Shown: positions 28,636-38,506, numbered from the stretch's first letter. The stretch: 64,000 bases of DNA from Bradyrhizobium sediminis (GCF_018736085.1 NZ_CP076134.1:2490501-2554500), one strand, 5' to 3'. The notes: generated from the sequence alone by a model not told the origin. Made by a program: numbers and translations.

Positions 28636-29466
28636 ATGAAAAATTCATTGGCGGCAGCGGCTATTTTGGCGATGGGGGCGACGGCTGCCCAGGCGGCCGA
28701 TCTGCCTTACAGGAAGGCCCCTCCCGTAGCGGTCGCTCCCGCTTACGATTGGACGGGGTTCTACGTCGGCGCTAATGCCGGATGGGTCGGCTCCGTCAAC
28801 AATGATGTCGGTTTGACGGGAACGGATACCGGTGGCGGCGGCTTCGGATCGGAACTCGCCGATGGATCGACGCCTAGGACTTTCAACACGCGTTACAGTG
28901 GCTTCATCGGCGGCGGCCAGGTCGGCTACAATAAGCAGTTCGGTACTTGGCTCCTCGGCGTCGAGGCAGACATCATGGGATCGAACGCCAGCGCCAGCGC
29001 CACCCATATCAATCTTCCCCAGCCGCCGTTCCCGGCTCGCTCCGCGATAACGACAGTTGTCTCGAACAAGCTGAACTATCTGGGCACCGTCAGGGGCCGC
29101 CTTGGCGTTGTGGTCAATAATCCCTTGCTGCTTTACGTGACGGGCGGTCTCGCCTACGGCCAGACCGAGCTTGGGGTCAGTTCGGTTTGCCCGACTTGCG
29201 GTCCGGCGCGTAATCTCGCCACAACGAGCGGCCCGACCAACTTTGGTTGGACGGTAGGCGCAGGCGCCGAGTGGATGTTCGCTGCGAATTGGACCGCCAA
29301 GGTTGAATACCTCTATTATGACCTCGGTACCAACACGACGGCGCCGCTCGTCTATAACTACGGTGCAAGCACGTCCACGCTGACCGCCTCGATAAGGGAG
29401 ACGGGTCAGCTCGCGCGCGTCGGTATCAACTACAAATGGGGCGGCCCACTCGTCGCGAAATACTGA
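28636..29466 (+). CDS. Outer-membrane beta-barrel protein, Omp31/Omp25-like
   Basis: The 276-residue protein has a signal peptide cut after AAQA (about residue 20), then ADLPYRKAPPVAVAPAYDWT and GFYVGANAGWVGS, the typical opening of rhizobial porin-like opacity proteins. Alternating aromatic strands and an ending INYKWGGPLVAKY with a C-terminal aromatic support an 8-stranded barrel. Two Cys in VCPTCGPARN are unusual for the family. A terminator follows. Confidence 0.93.
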   Translation: MKNSLAAAAILAMGATAAQAADLPYRKAPPVAVAPAYDWTGFYVGANAGWVGSVNNDVGLTGTDTGGGGFGSELADGSTPRTFNTRYSGFIGGGQVGYNKQFGTWLLGVEADIMGSNASASATHINLPQPPFPARSAITTVVSNKLNYLGTVRGRLGVVVNNPLLLYVTGGLAYGQTELGVSSVCPTCGPARNLATTSGPTNFGWTVGAGAEWMFAANWTAKVEYLYYDLGTNTTAPLVYNYGASTSTLTASIRETGQLARVGINYKWGGPLVAKY

Positions 29467-29488
29467 TCTTCCTTCCGATCAATTCAAA

Positions 29489-29516
29489 GGCCTCGGCATT
29501 GCCGGGGCTTTTTTGT
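29489..29516 (+). terminator. Intrinsic terminator after the porin gene
   Basis: GCCTCGGC-ATT-GCCGGGGC forms an eight-base stem with one wobble and is followed by six T residues. It ends the porin transcript. Confidence 0.85.
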
Positions 29517-29616
29517 AGCGTCTGCCTTGCCGTCGTGGCCGGCGCCTGCTGGGGCATTAGATTAACGAGAGGTTTACGACGCTGGGCTAGCCTTCGCCGT
29601 CCAGCGAGACCGCCCG

Positions 29617-31152
29617 ATGCCCTTGACCGTCAATCCGATCCTTTCCGTCGTTGCCGCGCAAGGGCCGGCGCGCGACCTCGTGCTGCAGCCGGGGACGGTG
29701 GTCGACGCCAAGGTGATGCAACTGCTCGCCGACAATCTGGTGCGGATCTCGATCGCCAACATGTCGATCGATGTCGTCTCGGAAGTGCCGCTGCAGGCCG
29801 GACAAGCTTTGCGGCTGGCGGTGTCGCAGAACGAAGGCGGTATCCGGCTCGCGGTGGTCGGGCAGGGCGCCGGCGCGGCCGCCGACACCGTGACACTGAC
29901 GCCGGGTGCGCTGGTCGACGCGCCGGCCAATCCGGCCGTGATCGGTGCGCCCGCCAAAGACATTCTGACGCCGATCGAGAAGCTCGCGGTGTCCACGGCG
30001 GCGCAGGCCGCCGCCACGCAGCAAGGCAGTCTGGCGCCGCTGTTCGCGGACGCCAGTTCCGCCGTGTCGTCGCATGCGCTGCCGGCGAACCTGCAAACCG
30101 CGGTGACGCAATTGCTGGCGCAGCGCACCAGCCTCGATCAAAACCTGACAGGCAGCGAGATCAAGAATGCCTTTCAGAAATCCGGGCTGTTTCTCGAGGC
30201 TTCGCTGGCGTCGGGATTGGTTGCGCCTGGGGCCGCCGGCGTTCCAGATCTCAAGGCTGCGCTGATCGTGCTTCGCCAGACGCTGCTGTCGTCGCTCGCC
30301 GCAGCACGGGGGCCTGCTCAGGGACCGGCCACGGATGTCGCGGCATCGCCGGCGCTTGCTCCGTCGCTGTCGCCGGATGTCGAGGTGCAGGAAATTCTGC
30401 TGCCGCAGACGCGGCTCGCGGTCGCGGCGGATTCCCTGGCATTGAGGGGCGGATCGCGCGCCGCGGCCGGCGCCGCGCTGACCTTGTTGCAGGAGGGACT
30501 GCAGGAACTCGGCAAGGCCTCGCTGGCGCCGGGAGCCGTGCGAGACCTGCGCAGCGAAGACGTCACCTTCCATACCAACGTGCCGCCGCCGCCGTTCCGC
30601 GGCGCGCAACCGACGGCCCAGCCCATCGCCTTGCCGTCGCTCCCACCGGATGCACCGCTCGCCACCACAGCGCATCATCTGCTCGGCGATACCGACGCCG
30701 CGATTGCGCGCCAGACCCTGCTGCAGGTGGCTTCACTGCCCGACCGTGTCGATGCGTCTCCGGCACGGATCGATCCGGCGGCGCCGCGCTGGCATTTCGA
30801 AATTCCGTTTGCGACGCCACAGGGAACCGCGCTGGCGCAGTTCGAAATTTCCCGCGACGGCGGCGGCAGCGAGGTCGAGGCCGCCAAGCGGGTATGGCGG
30901 GCGCGGTTTTCGCTCGACGTCGAACCGGCCGGTCCCGTACATGCGCTGGTGTCGCTGGTCGATGACAAGACCTCGGTGCGGATGTGGGCGGAACGGCCCG
31001 CGACCGCGGCGCAACTGCGTGCCGGTGCCGCGCAGCTCAGTCAGGCGCTGAGCAGGGCCGAGCTCGTGCCCGGCGATATCGTGATCCGCGACGGCACTCC
31101 GCCGCAATCGGCGCCCGCGCCCGCCGGGCATTTCCTGGACCGCGCGCTATGA
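29617..31152 (+). CDS. Flagellar hook-length control (FliK)-like protein
   Basis: FliK proteins set hook length and switch export specificity. The 511 residues are Ala-, Leu- and Gln-rich through the middle, and the C-terminal part (about 395-500) resembles the FliK C-terminal domain: [40 protein letters not shown] and [19 protein letters not shown]. The stop overlaps the next gene (ATGA), which encodes an FlhB-tail protein, FliK's known partner. No other flagellar gene is near. This fits the ylqG-ylqH type gene pair known from Bacillus. Confidence 0.82.
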   Translation: MPLTVNPILSVVAAQGPARDLVLQPGTVVDAKVMQLLADNLVRISIANMSIDVVSEVPLQAGQALRLAVSQNEGGIRLAVVGQGAGAAADTVTLTPGALVDAPANPAVIGAPAKDILTPIEKLAVSTAAQAAATQQGSLAPLFADASSAVSSHALPANLQTAVTQLLAQRTSLDQNLTGSEIKNAFQKSGLFLEASLASGLVAPGAAGVPDLKAALIVLRQTLLSSLAAARGPAQGPATDVAASPALAPSLSPDVEVQEILLPQTRLAVAADSLALRGGSRAAAGAALTLLQEGLQELGKASLAPGAVRDLRSEDVTFHTNVPPPPFRGAQPTAQPIALPSLPPDAPLATTAHHLLGDTDAAIARQTLLQVASLPDRVDASPARIDPAAPRWHFEIPFATPQGTALAQFEISRDGGGSEVEAAKRVWRARFSLDVEPAGPVHALVSLVDDKTSVRMWAERPATAAQLRAGAAQLSQALSRAELVPGDIVIRDGTPPQSAPAPAGHFLDRAL

Positions 31153-31415
31153 CCGTGGAAACCAAGAGGCAGGTTGCGGTCGCGCTGCATTACGACAAGA
31201 CCGGCGCGCCGCGCGTCGTCGCCAAGGGCAAGGGCTCGATCGGCGCCAAGATCATCGAAGTCGCCAAGGCCCACGACATTCCGATCGAGGAGAACGAGGT
31301 GCTCGCCGGCGCGCTCTCCAACGTCGAGATCGGCGACGAGATTCCGGCCGAGCTCTACAAGGCGGTGGCGGAAGTGCTGGTGTTCGTGCTGCGGCTGTCG
31401 GGGCGGATTCGCTAG
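31149..31415 (+). CDS. FlhB C-terminal-domain protein (EscU/YscU/FlhB family, soluble)
   Basis: The 88 residues align with the cytoplasmic tail of FlhB, the export-switch protein: [40 protein letters not shown] and [20 protein letters not shown]. The FlhB membrane part is absent, and the autocleavage motif NPTH is replaced by YDKTG, so it cannot self-cleave. It resembles B. subtilis YlqH/FlhX. It is translationally coupled to the FliK-like gene. Confidence 0.92.
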   Translation: MTVETKRQVAVALHYDKTGAPRVVAKGKGSIGAKIIEVAKAHDIPIEENEVLAGALSNVEIGDEIPAELYKAVAEVLVFVLRLSGRIR

Positions 31416-31485
31416 GCCGCATTTCCGGTCATCATTATTTTACCACGATGCCGGATGCATCGTCGGCCGCCTTCAACGCCATCGG

Positions 31486-32313
31486 ATGCTCCCCGTGATC
31501 AATCGCCGTCATGCGCTCGGCCTCTTTGCCGCCGCCAGCCTTTTGTCTTCCCGCAGTTATGCCAATGTCGCGTATCAGCGCAGCGAGATCCGCGCGGATC
31601 TGGCGAAACGCTTCGCCGACGAGGGAACGCCTGGCACCTTCGTCGGCTACAAGACCGACGATTATCTGATCATCGCCAGCGACAAGGATCGTTCCGGCGA
31701 AGCGAAGCTGCCGGCCTCGACCTTCAAGATTCCGAATTCGATCATCGCGCTGGAGACCGGCGTGGTCGAAGACCCGGACAAGGACGTCTTCAAGTGGGAC
31801 GGCGTTACCAGAAGCATCGAAGCGTGGAACAAGGACCACACCTTGCGCACGGCGATCGCCGCCTCCGTGGTGCCCGCCTATCAGGAGATCGCCCGGCGCA
31901 TCGGGCCCGAGCGGATGCAGAAATATCTCGACCTCTTCGAATATGGCAACCGCAACATCGGCGGCGGCATCGACCAGTTCTGGCTGACCGGCGATCTGCG
32001 CATCGATCCGGTGCAGCAGATCGATTTCGTCGACCGGCTGCGGCGCGGCGTGTTGCCGGTGTCGAAACGCAGCCAGGATCTGGTGCGCGATATCCTGCCG
32101 GTGACAAAAGTCGGCGATGCCGTGATCCGCGCCAAGACCGGGTTGTTGGGCGCCGAGCGCGGCGAGCCCTCGCTCGGCTGGCTGGTGGGCTGGGCCGAGA
32201 AGGGCAGCGCCATTACCGTGTTCGCGCTCAACATGGATTGCCGCGAGCCGCGCCATGTCGCCAGCCGCATCAAGGTGGCGCAGCAATGCCTTGCCGATAT
32301 CGGCGCGATCTGA
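31486..32313 (+). CDS. Class D (OXA-type) beta-lactamase
   Basis: Serine beta-lactamases of class D open penicillins and some oxacillins. From the ATG at 31486 the product has 275 residues with a signal peptide (HALGLFAAASLLSSRSYA). All class D motifs are present: STFK (78-81), SVV (127-129), YGN (153-155) and KTG (217-219), plus WLTGDLRI and LGWLVGWAEK. It is far from any mobile element, so it seems chromosomal. Resistance profile and expression are unknown. Confidence 0.94.
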   Translation: MLPVINRRHALGLFAAASLLSSRSYANVAYQRSEIRADLAKRFADEGTPGTFVGYKTDDYLIIASDKDRSGEAKLPASTFKIPNSIIALETGVVEDPDKDVFKWDGVTRSIEAWNKDHTLRTAIAASVVPAYQEIARRIGPERMQKYLDLFEYGNRNIGGGIDQFWLTGDLRIDPVQQIDFVDRLRRGVLPVSKRSQDLVRDILPVTKVGDAVIRAKTGLLGAERGEPSLGWLVGWAEKGSAITVFALNMDCREPRHVASRIKVAQQCLADIGAI

Positions 32314-32341
32314 TCCGCTGCGGCGAGCAGAGGAACCGGAG

Positions 32342-32767
32342 ATGACCGACGTGTCGCATGATCCCGCCCCGCGATCCCTCCGCGAGATCGCAAGCTTCCA
32401 CGCCCACGTCTATTACGATCCCTACGCGACGCGGCCGGAGGCCGAGCGGCTGCGGGCATGGATCGGCGAGCGGTTTTCCGTGACGCTCGGCCGCTGGCAC
32501 GACGTCAAGGTGGGCCCGCACGACCAGGCGATGTTTCAGGTCGCCTTCGCGACGGAAATCTTTCCGGAGCTGGTGCCGTGGCTGATGCTCAACCATGGAA
32601 GCCTGAGCATCCTGGTGCATCCGAACACCGCCAACCCGCGCCGGGATCATCTCGGCGATCCGCTCTGGATCGGGCCGGCGCTCGACCTGCATGGCGAGAA
32701 GCTGCCGGAAGAGGGCCCCATGGAGCAGGCGCCGGCGCCGAACACCCATCCGGTTCTCCGTCCGTAA
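32342..32767 (+). CDS. DOPA 4,5-dioxygenase family protein
   Basis: The 141-residue protein has the family motifs FHAHVYYDPYATRPEAERLR near residue 20 and MLNHGSLSILVHPNTANPRR near 85, which supply histidines to an iron site. Family members cleave catechol rings such as DOPA, but most bacterial members have no known substrate. The start at 32342 is preceded by GGAACCGGAG and lies 28 bases after the beta-lactamase. Confidence 0.9.
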   Translation: MTDVSHDPAPRSLREIASFHAHVYYDPYATRPEAERLRAWIGERFSVTLGRWHDVKVGPHDQAMFQVAFATEIFPELVPWLMLNHGSLSILVHPNTANPRRDHLGDPLWIGPALDLHGEKLPEEGPMEQAPAPNTHPVLRP

Positions 32768-32812
32768 CCGGGATACTTGCTGCCGCGCGGCGAGAACCCT
32801 GCCGCCGCAGTA

Positions 32813-33229
32813 TCAGGTCGCCTTCGCCGCATCCTTGCCGATCCGGCCGAGATGGGTGAAGCCGAAACCGGTGGAATATTTCAGGCCGTAGCCGAGTGCG
32901 CGGTCGATGCCGATATGGGCCAGCCAGATCATCGCGAGCGAGAGCGTGAGCGGCGAGGGAAGCGCCAGGCCCGTCGTCATCAGCGCCATCGGTGCCAGAT
33001 AGCTGTGGGCGGCGTTATAGACGGCTGCCCCGATCCGGGGGCCTGCGAGGTATCCTGCGAAGCTCAGATCGGGCGCCAGGAACAAGAGGGCGTAGACCCA
33101 CCACGATCCCTCCCATACCGCGTAAAGCAGGGTCATGCCCGCAAACAGCGCCAGTCCCTCCAGCCGTAGCAGCGTCCGCGCCCCACCTATGGCGGCGCCT
33201 GTCGCGCCCCCGCTTGCGATATCAGTCAT
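32813..33229 (-). CDS. DUF4260 family membrane protein
   Basis: The 138-residue protein has about four hydrophobic segments (LLRLEGLALFAGMTLLYAVW, WVYALLFLAPDLSFAGYLAG and two more) and ends with the conserved WLAHIGIDRALGYGLKYSTG. These fit DUF4260, a small inner-membrane family without known function. It is divergent from pccB. Confidence 0.9.
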   Translation of the reverse strand: MTDIASGGATGAAIGGARTLLRLEGLALFAGMTLLYAVWEGSWWVYALLFLAPDLSFAGYLAGPRIGAAVYNAAHSYLAPMALMTTGLALPSPLTLSLAMIWLAHIGIDRALGYGLKYSTGFGFTHLGRIGKDAAKAT

Positions 33230-33366
33230 CTCGTCGCCTCCGTTGGGCCACCGGATATAGGCGGCCCTGGTAAGGAGTGCCAGAGGGCCGGGAAGGGCGT
33301 TTCCCGCCCGCGAAATGCCGTGTTAGAAGCCTTGCCAAATCCTGCGGCAAATACGGGCGGAAGCAG

Positions 33367-34899
33367 ATGAAGGACATCCTGGACACCCTCGAAGAACGGC
33401 GCGCCGGCGCCAAGCTCGGAGGCGGCGAAAAGCGCATCGAGGCGCAGCACGCCCGCGGCAAGCTGACCGCACGGGAGCGCATCGAGCTCCTGCTCGACAA
33501 GGGGTCGTTCGAGGAGTTCGACATGTTCGTCGAGCACCGCTCGACCGAATTCGGCATGGAGAAATCAAAAGTGCCGGGCGACGGCGTCGTCACCGGCTGG
33601 GGCACCGTCAACGGCCGCAAGACCTTCGTCTTCGCCAAGGACTTTACCGTGTTCGGCGGCTCGCTGTCGGAAACCCACGCGCAGAAAATCGTAAAAATCC
33701 AGGACATGGCGATGAAGGCGAGGGCGCCGATCATCGGGCTCTATGACGCCGGGGGTGCGCGCATCCAGGAAGGCGTCGCAGCACTGGCGGGCTATTCCTA
33801 CGTGTTCCGCCGCAACGTGGTTGCGTCGGGCGTGATCCCGCAGATCTCCGTCATCATGGGCCCCTGCGCCGGCGGTGACGTCTATTCGCCCGCCATGACG
33901 GACTTCATCTTCATGGTGAAGAACACCTCTTACATGTTCGTCACCGGCCCCGACGTGGTGAAGACCGTCACCAACGAGGTGGTCACGGCCGAAGAACTCG
34001 GCGGCGCCTCCGTGCACGCCACCCGTTCCTCGATTGCCGATGGCGCCTTCGAGAACGACGTCGAGACGTTGTTGCAGATGCGCCGGCTGATCGATTTCCT
34101 GCCTTCCAACAACACCGACGGCGTGCCGGAATGGCCGAGCTTCGACGACATCGAGCGGGTCGACATGTCCCTGGACACGCTGATCCCGGATAATCCGAAC
34201 AAGCCCTACGACATGAAGGAGCTGATCCTGAAAGTCGTCGACGAGGGCGACTTCTTCGAGATCTCCGAGATGTTTGCCAAGAACATCGTCACCGGCTTCG
34301 GCCGCATCGCCGGCCGCACCGTCGGCTTCGTCGCCAACCAGCCGATGGTGCTGGCCGGCGTGCTCGACAGCGACGCCTCGCGCAAGGCCGCGCGCTTCGT
34401 TCGTTTTTGTGATGCCTTCAACATCCCGATCGTCACTTTCGTCGACGTCCCGGGCTTCCTGCCGGGCACCGCGCAGGAATATGGCGGGCTGATCAAACAC
34501 GGCGCCAAGCTGTTGTTCGCCTACAGCCAGTGCACCGTGCCGCTGGTCACCGTGATCACGCGCAAGGCCTATGGCGGCGCGTTCGACGTGATGGCCTCGA
34601 AGGAAATCGGCGCCGACGTCAACTACGCCTGGCCGACCGCGCAGATCGCCGTGATGGGCGCCAAGGGCGCGGTGGAAATCATCTTCCGCGCCGACATCGG
34701 CGACGCCGATAAGATCGCCGCGCGCACCAAGGAGTATGAGGACCGCTTCCTGTCCCCCTTCATCGCCGCCGAGCGCGGCTACATCGACGACGTCATCATG
34801 CCGCACTCGACCCGCCGCCGCATCGCGCGGGCACTGGCGATGCTGAAGGACAAGCATGTCGAGATACCGATGAAGAAGCACGATAACTTGCCGTTGTAA
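33367..34899 (+). CDS. pccB: Propionyl-CoA carboxylase beta chain
   Basis: The carboxyltransferase subunit moves CO2 from biotin to propionyl-CoA (and possibly other acyl-CoA). The ATG at 33367 ([20 protein letters not shown]) gives 510 residues, the family length. The oxyanion regions are visible as [20 protein letters not shown] and [20 protein letters not shown], and [20 protein letters not shown] is diagnostic. The alpha (biotin) subunit is not in the window. Downstream lies a lower-GC insert. Confidence 0.95.
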   Translation: MKDILDTLEERRAGAKLGGGEKRIEAQHARGKLTARERIELLLDKGSFEEFDMFVEHRSTEFGMEKSKVPGDGVVTGWGTVNGRKTFVFAKDFTVFGGSLSETHAQKIVKIQDMAMKARAPIIGLYDAGGARIQEGVAALAGYSYVFRRNVVASGVIPQISVIMGPCAGGDVYSPAMTDFIFMVKNTSYMFVTGPDVVKTVTNEVVTAEELGGASVHATRSSIADGAFENDVETLLQMRRLIDFLPSNNTDGVPEWPSFDDIERVDMSLDTLIPDNPNKPYDMKELILKVVDEGDFFEISEMFAKNIVTGFGRIAGRTVGFVANQPMVLAGVLDSDASRKAARFVRFCDAFNIPIVTFVDVPGFLPGTAQEYGGLIKHGAKLLFAYSQCTVPLVTVITRKAYGGAFDVMASKEIGADVNYAWPTAQIAVMGAKGAVEIIFRADIGDADKIAARTKEYEDRFLSPFIAAERGYIDDVIMPHSTRRRIARALAMLKDKHVEIPMKKHDNLPL

Positions 34900-34959
34900 A
34901 AACTTACCTCAAACTGTAAAGTTGTTAATTTAAGCAACAAATCTACTGAGTGATATGCG

Positions 34960-35418
34960 ATGATTTTGGGTTTAGAATGGACTCGCGCCATCCCCCTGAA
35001 GGATGCATCAAAGGAAAATCTTATTTATTCGATTCCGTTAGACAAGCTACCCAGTGCGCCCGGGATATATGTGTTCGGGCGGCGGTATGGGCAAAAATTT
35101 GAGGCGCTCTACGTTGGCAAGGCCAACAAGATACGTGGTCGCGTCAAGGGTCAATGCAACAACCTTCGCCTCATGCAACATTTGAAGAATGCCAAGTCCG
35201 GAAAACGGATCGTTTTGGCTGCCCGATTCATAGCAAGGCCGGGACAGCAGAAGCCCAACTGCCTCTCATTGATTGAACGCGCCCTTATTCGATACTTTCT
35301 CTCGGAGGGGCATGACCTTGTGAACAAGCAGGGTGTTAGGATTCGTCGTCACGAGATTACTTCTGCCGGAAAGCACCCCAAGCGATATTTCCCCAGTCCA
35401 ATATTTTTGGAGCGGTGA
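34960..35418 (+). CDS. GIY-YIG nuclease-like protein (possible defence gene)
   Basis: The 152-residue protein carries a GIY-YIG fold: PSAPGIYVF, then FEALYVGKANKIRGRVKGQC with the second Tyr and the catalytic Arg, and IERALIRYFL with the metal-binding Glu. All four key residues seem present, so nuclease activity is plausible. No DNA-binding domain is added. Its base composition is lower in GC than its neighbours, and the stop overlaps the GTG start of the Abi-alpha-like gene. I know no named homologue. Confidence 0.75.
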   Translation: MILGLEWTRAIPLKDASKENLIYSIPLDKLPSAPGIYVFGRRYGQKFEALYVGKANKIRGRVKGQCNNLRLMQHLKNAKSGKRIVLAARFIARPGQQKPNCLSLIERALIRYFLSEGHDLVNKQGVRIRRHEITSAGKHPKRYFPSPIFLER

Positions 35419-36359
35419 GGACGATGCTCGCTGCAGGCATGAGCTCGACGATAGCTAAAGCCCTGTCGAAGGCCATCTCCCCGTTAACTGGAGAGGTCAC
35501 CAAGGAATTATCTGGCTATTTGGGTGATCAGATAAGGTTCATGAGATGGAAAAGTGCTATTCATATTGTGAAGCGCGCGAGATTGTTCTGCGATGAAGAG
35601 AATCTAGCTCCCGAAAGAATCCCTGTAAAATTTCTAGTGCCGTTCTTGGAAGGCGCCTCATTCGAAGATGTAGAATCTGATCAATCAATTGCGGACATGT
35701 GGAGCTCCTTGCTCGGCGCTGCTGTTACAGGCTATCAGGCTCGGCACGCAGTCTATGTCGACATATTGAAGAAGCTATCGACAAAGGAGGCGAGCTATTT
35801 TCGAAGCCTCCACTCTCTTATCATGAAGGAGGAGATTTATCAGGATGATGGATTTGATCCTGACATGTGGAGTTCGAACGACAGACAAGACCAGATAGAT
35901 TTGTTTGTGTCGTCGTTTGAAAGAGAAGGCGGTCAAATCTTGAAGATGTACCGCGAAGGGGATTTTATTCCGACCGAACCCTATGATCAATTAATGAACA
36001 GCCTTATGGGCCATTGCATCCGGACTGATGTGATACCTCTCGCATATGATTTGGGCTTTTATCAATCGGAGGGTTGGACGAACGGGATCGGAAGCCCATT
36101 CAAACAGTCCGAGGAGCACATCGAAGCGATTTTCAATCTCGTAGCTCTGGGATTGATGGAAAAGTTCGATGTCGCTGCGTGGTACCCGAAGCGGCATCAG
36201 GTTGGCAAATGGGCGATACGCGGCACTTGCTCATTCGCAATACTCACGTCTTTGGGTTTTGATTTCATGAAAGCTTGCATGCGAGAAGAGCTGAAATCGC
36301 CCAAGGGGAAAAAGGCACGAAGGACGAGTCCCGCAAAGAAGGTCTCTAATCCCAAATAG
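35415..36359 (+). CDS. Abi-alpha (DUF4393)-like protein
   Basis: The 314 residues start at a GTG (35415) overlapping the preceding stop; an ATG at 35424 is an alternative. The middle has the helix ESDQSIADMWSSLLGAAVTG followed by a long helical domain, which matches the Abi-alpha/DUF4393 pattern (D-E-x-L-W-x-x-L-L). Members are linked to abortive infection. It ends in a basic tail (KSPKGKKARRTSPAKKVSNP). GC is clearly below the surrounding genes, so recent transfer is likely. Phage activity is inferred. Confidence 0.72.
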   Translation: MRTMLAAGMSSTIAKALSKAISPLTGEVTKELSGYLGDQIRFMRWKSAIHIVKRARLFCDEENLAPERIPVKFLVPFLEGASFEDVESDQSIADMWSSLLGAAVTGYQARHAVYVDILKKLSTKEASYFRSLHSLIMKEEIYQDDGFDPDMWSSNDRQDQIDLFVSSFEREGGQILKMYREGDFIPTEPYDQLMNSLMGHCIRTDVIPLAYDLGFYQSEGWTNGIGSPFKQSEEHIEAIFNLVALGLMEKFDVAAWYPKRHQVGKWAIRGTCSFAILTSLGFDFMKACMREELKSPKGKKARRTSPAKKVSNPK

Positions 36360-36489
36360 CGCGCAGGGCAGATTAGCGCAGCGTAATCCACCATGTCTCC
36401 GTCCAGCACCGCTTCGGCGGCGGGTCGAGTCCGTCTTGCGTCCTTTTCTCCGTCACTACATTGCCGCGGCAAAAAGAGAGCCCCGCCCC

Positions 36490-36936
36490 ATGTCCACTGT
36501 CTTCGCCTTCCTCCACCATCTCTGCGCCTTCACGCTGGTGTCGGCGGTCGCGATCGAGTTCACGCTGGTCCGCGGCGAGCTGACGCTGGCGTCGGCACGC
36601 CGGTTGTTGGCGACCGATGCGGTGCTCGGCATTTCGGCCGCCGCGCTGCTGGTGATCGGGCTGTTGCGGGTGTTCTTCTTCGAGAAGGGCGCGGACTACT
36701 ATTTCCACAATCACGCCTTCCTGGCCAAACTCGCGATCTTCATCGCGGTCGCGCTAATGTCGATCGTGCCGACCCGCGAGTTTCTGTCGTGGCGCGGGGC
36801 GCTGCGGGCCGGGCAGGCGCCGGCGGTCAGCGCGAGGAAGCTGGCATTGGTCCGCAGGATCCTGCATGGCGAATTGTTCGCCATCGTCCTGATCCTGCTG
36901 TGCGCCGCGATCATGGCGCGCGGCGGCTGGGTTTAA
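36490..36936 (+). CDS. DUF2214 family membrane protein
   Basis: The 148-residue protein (start 36490, MSTVFAFLHHLCAFTLVSAV) has four hydrophobic segments and the conserved pattern EFTLVRGELTLASARRLLAT, LRVFFFEKGADYYFHNHAF and MSIVPTREFLSWRGAL, which fits DUF2214. Function is unknown. It begins just behind the lower-GC insert and marks the return to host-like base composition. Confidence 0.88.
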   Translation: MSTVFAFLHHLCAFTLVSAVAIEFTLVRGELTLASARRLLATDAVLGISAAALLVIGLLRVFFFEKGADYYFHNHAFLAKLAIFIAVALMSIVPTREFLSWRGALRAGQAPAVSARKLALVRRILHGELFAIVLILLCAAIMARGGWV

Positions 36937-36965
36937 GCTATCATCCACGCCTCCGGAGCCCGCCC

Positions 36966-37277
36966 ATGTCCAAAACCTATTTCGTCGTCCGCGCTACCGT
37001 CGCCGATCCCGCGAAGCGCCGGGCGTTCGACGAATGGTACAGCCGCGAGCATCTGCCCGACGCCACCAAGGCGTTCGGGGTGAAGAAGGCGCGGCGGTTC
37101 TGGAGCGCCGGCGATCCCGCGCTGCATCTGGCGATGTACGAATTCGCCGACCAGGCCGCGCTCGAGCGCGCCACCGGCGGCGATGCGCTGAAGGCGCTGG
37201 TCGCCGAATTCGACCGTTGCTGGCCGGATGTAACGCGCACGCGCGAGGTGCTGGTGCTGGCGGAGGAGGTCGGCTAG
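36966..37277 (+). CDS. Small dimeric alpha-beta-barrel protein
   Basis: A 103-residue protein (MSKTYFVVRATVADPAKRRA) with the betaalphabeta pattern and FDEWYSREHLPDATKAFGVK, typical of EthD/DUF4286-like dimeric ferredoxin-like barrels. Such proteins are often monooxygenase-like or bind small molecules, but no substrate is evident. It lies 29 bases after the DUF2214 gene and probably shares its transcript. Confidence 0.8.
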   Translation: MSKTYFVVRATVADPAKRRAFDEWYSREHLPDATKAFGVKKARRFWSAGDPALHLAMYEFADQAALERATGGDALKALVAEFDRCWPDVTRTREVLVLAEEVG

Positions 37278-37501
37278 GCGAGACGTTTTCCACTCGTCGT
37301 CCCCGCGACCGGCAGAGGCGGAAATAGCCTTTCTCTCGCCCCACTTCACCGCCATGCAGCATGATAATAGGCAATCCCGCCGCCGCCGGGCCGCTCGCAT
37401 GCAGGACTAAAGCCGGGCGAACCGGCTTGCCAAGCCTGCTGCGTGGTGGCCTAATCAGCTTCAAGGTCAAGCAAAAACCATCATCGACAAGGAAACGCAT
37501 C

Positions 37502-38506
37502 ATGGGCTTTCAATCACGGCGCGCGAACGCGGCCGCCCTTTATCGAACATTGGCTTTGGCGGCCTTTGCGGTCTTCGCACTCGCCGGCGGACCGGCCACA
37601 GCGCAGGGCTGGCCGGAACGGCCGGTGACCTTGATCGTGCCGTTTCCGGCCGGCGGCGGCACCGATGCTTTCGCGCGTCCGCTGTCGGCGCAGCTCGACA
37701 AGCAGCTCGGTGTACGCGTTCTGATCGACAACCGCGGCGGCGCCGGCGGCACCATCGGTGCGGCAGCGGCGGCCAAGGCCGAACCCAATGGCTACACCTT
37801 CTTCGTCGGTGCGGCGCATCATGCGATCGCGCCATCGATCTTTCTCAAGCTCGATTACGACATTGAGAAGGATTTTATCCCGGTTGCCCTGATCGCCGCC
37901 CCGCCGCAGGTGATCGTCGTCAATCCCTCCAAAGTTGAGGCCAAGACGCTGGCCGAATTCATTGCCTACCTGAAGGCGAATCCGGGCAAAGTGGATTTTG
38001 CCTCTGCAGGTCGCGGAACCACCCATCAGCTGGCGGGCGAATTGTTCAACATCCTCGCCGGCACCAAGATGAATCATGTGCCGTATCGCGGCGCGGGTCC
38101 TGCGATGCAGGATCTGGTCTCCGGGCATGTCCATGTGATGTTCGACGGGCTTGGTTCGTCGGCGAACCAGATCCAGGGCGGCACGCTGCGCGCCCTGGCG
38201 GTCGCGGCGCCGCAGCGCTCGGCCGCGGTCCCCAATGTGCCGACCGCTGCCGAAGCGGGGCTCAAGGGCTTCGAGGTGTCGACCTGGTATGCGCTGTTCG
38301 CCCCGAAGGGCACGCCGCCGGAGGTCATCAAGCGGATGTCGGCCGAAGTGCGCAAGGCACTGGACTCGGAGCCCATCAAGGAAATGTGGGCGAAGAACGG
38401 CTCCGCTATCCCGACGCTGATGGGGCCGGAGTTCGGAAAGTTCGTTGCAGCCGAAGTCGTGCGATGGCGCGACGTGGTGCAGAAGGCCGGCATCAAGCCG
38501 GAGTGA
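37502..38506 (+). CDS. Periplasmic solute receptor of the TTT (Bug/TctC) family
   Basis: The start at 37502 (MGFQSRRANAAALYRTLALA) gives 334 residues with a signal peptide cut at GPATAQG. The mature protein begins WPERPVTLIVPFPAGGGTDA and contains NHVPYRGAGPAMQDLVSGHV, both family hallmarks. Like the gene at 17072, it has no TctA or TctB membrane partner nearby, so it may share a transporter encoded elsewhere. A hairpin separates it from the convergent GDPD gene. Confidence 0.9.
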   Translation: MGFQSRRANAAALYRTLALAAFAVFALAGGPATAQGWPERPVTLIVPFPAGGGTDAFARPLSAQLDKQLGVRVLIDNRGGAGGTIGAAAAAKAEPNGYTFFVGAAHHAIAPSIFLKLDYDIEKDFIPVALIAAPPQVIVVNPSKVEAKTLAEFIAYLKANPGKVDFASAGRGTTHQLAGELFNILAGTKMNHVPYRGAGPAMQDLVSGHVHVMFDGLGSSANQIQGGTLRALAVAAPQRSAAVPNVPTAAEAGLKGFEVSTWYALFAPKGTPPEVIKRMSAEVRKALDSEPIKEMWAKNGSAIPTLMGPEFGKFVAAEVVRWRDVVQKAGIKPE

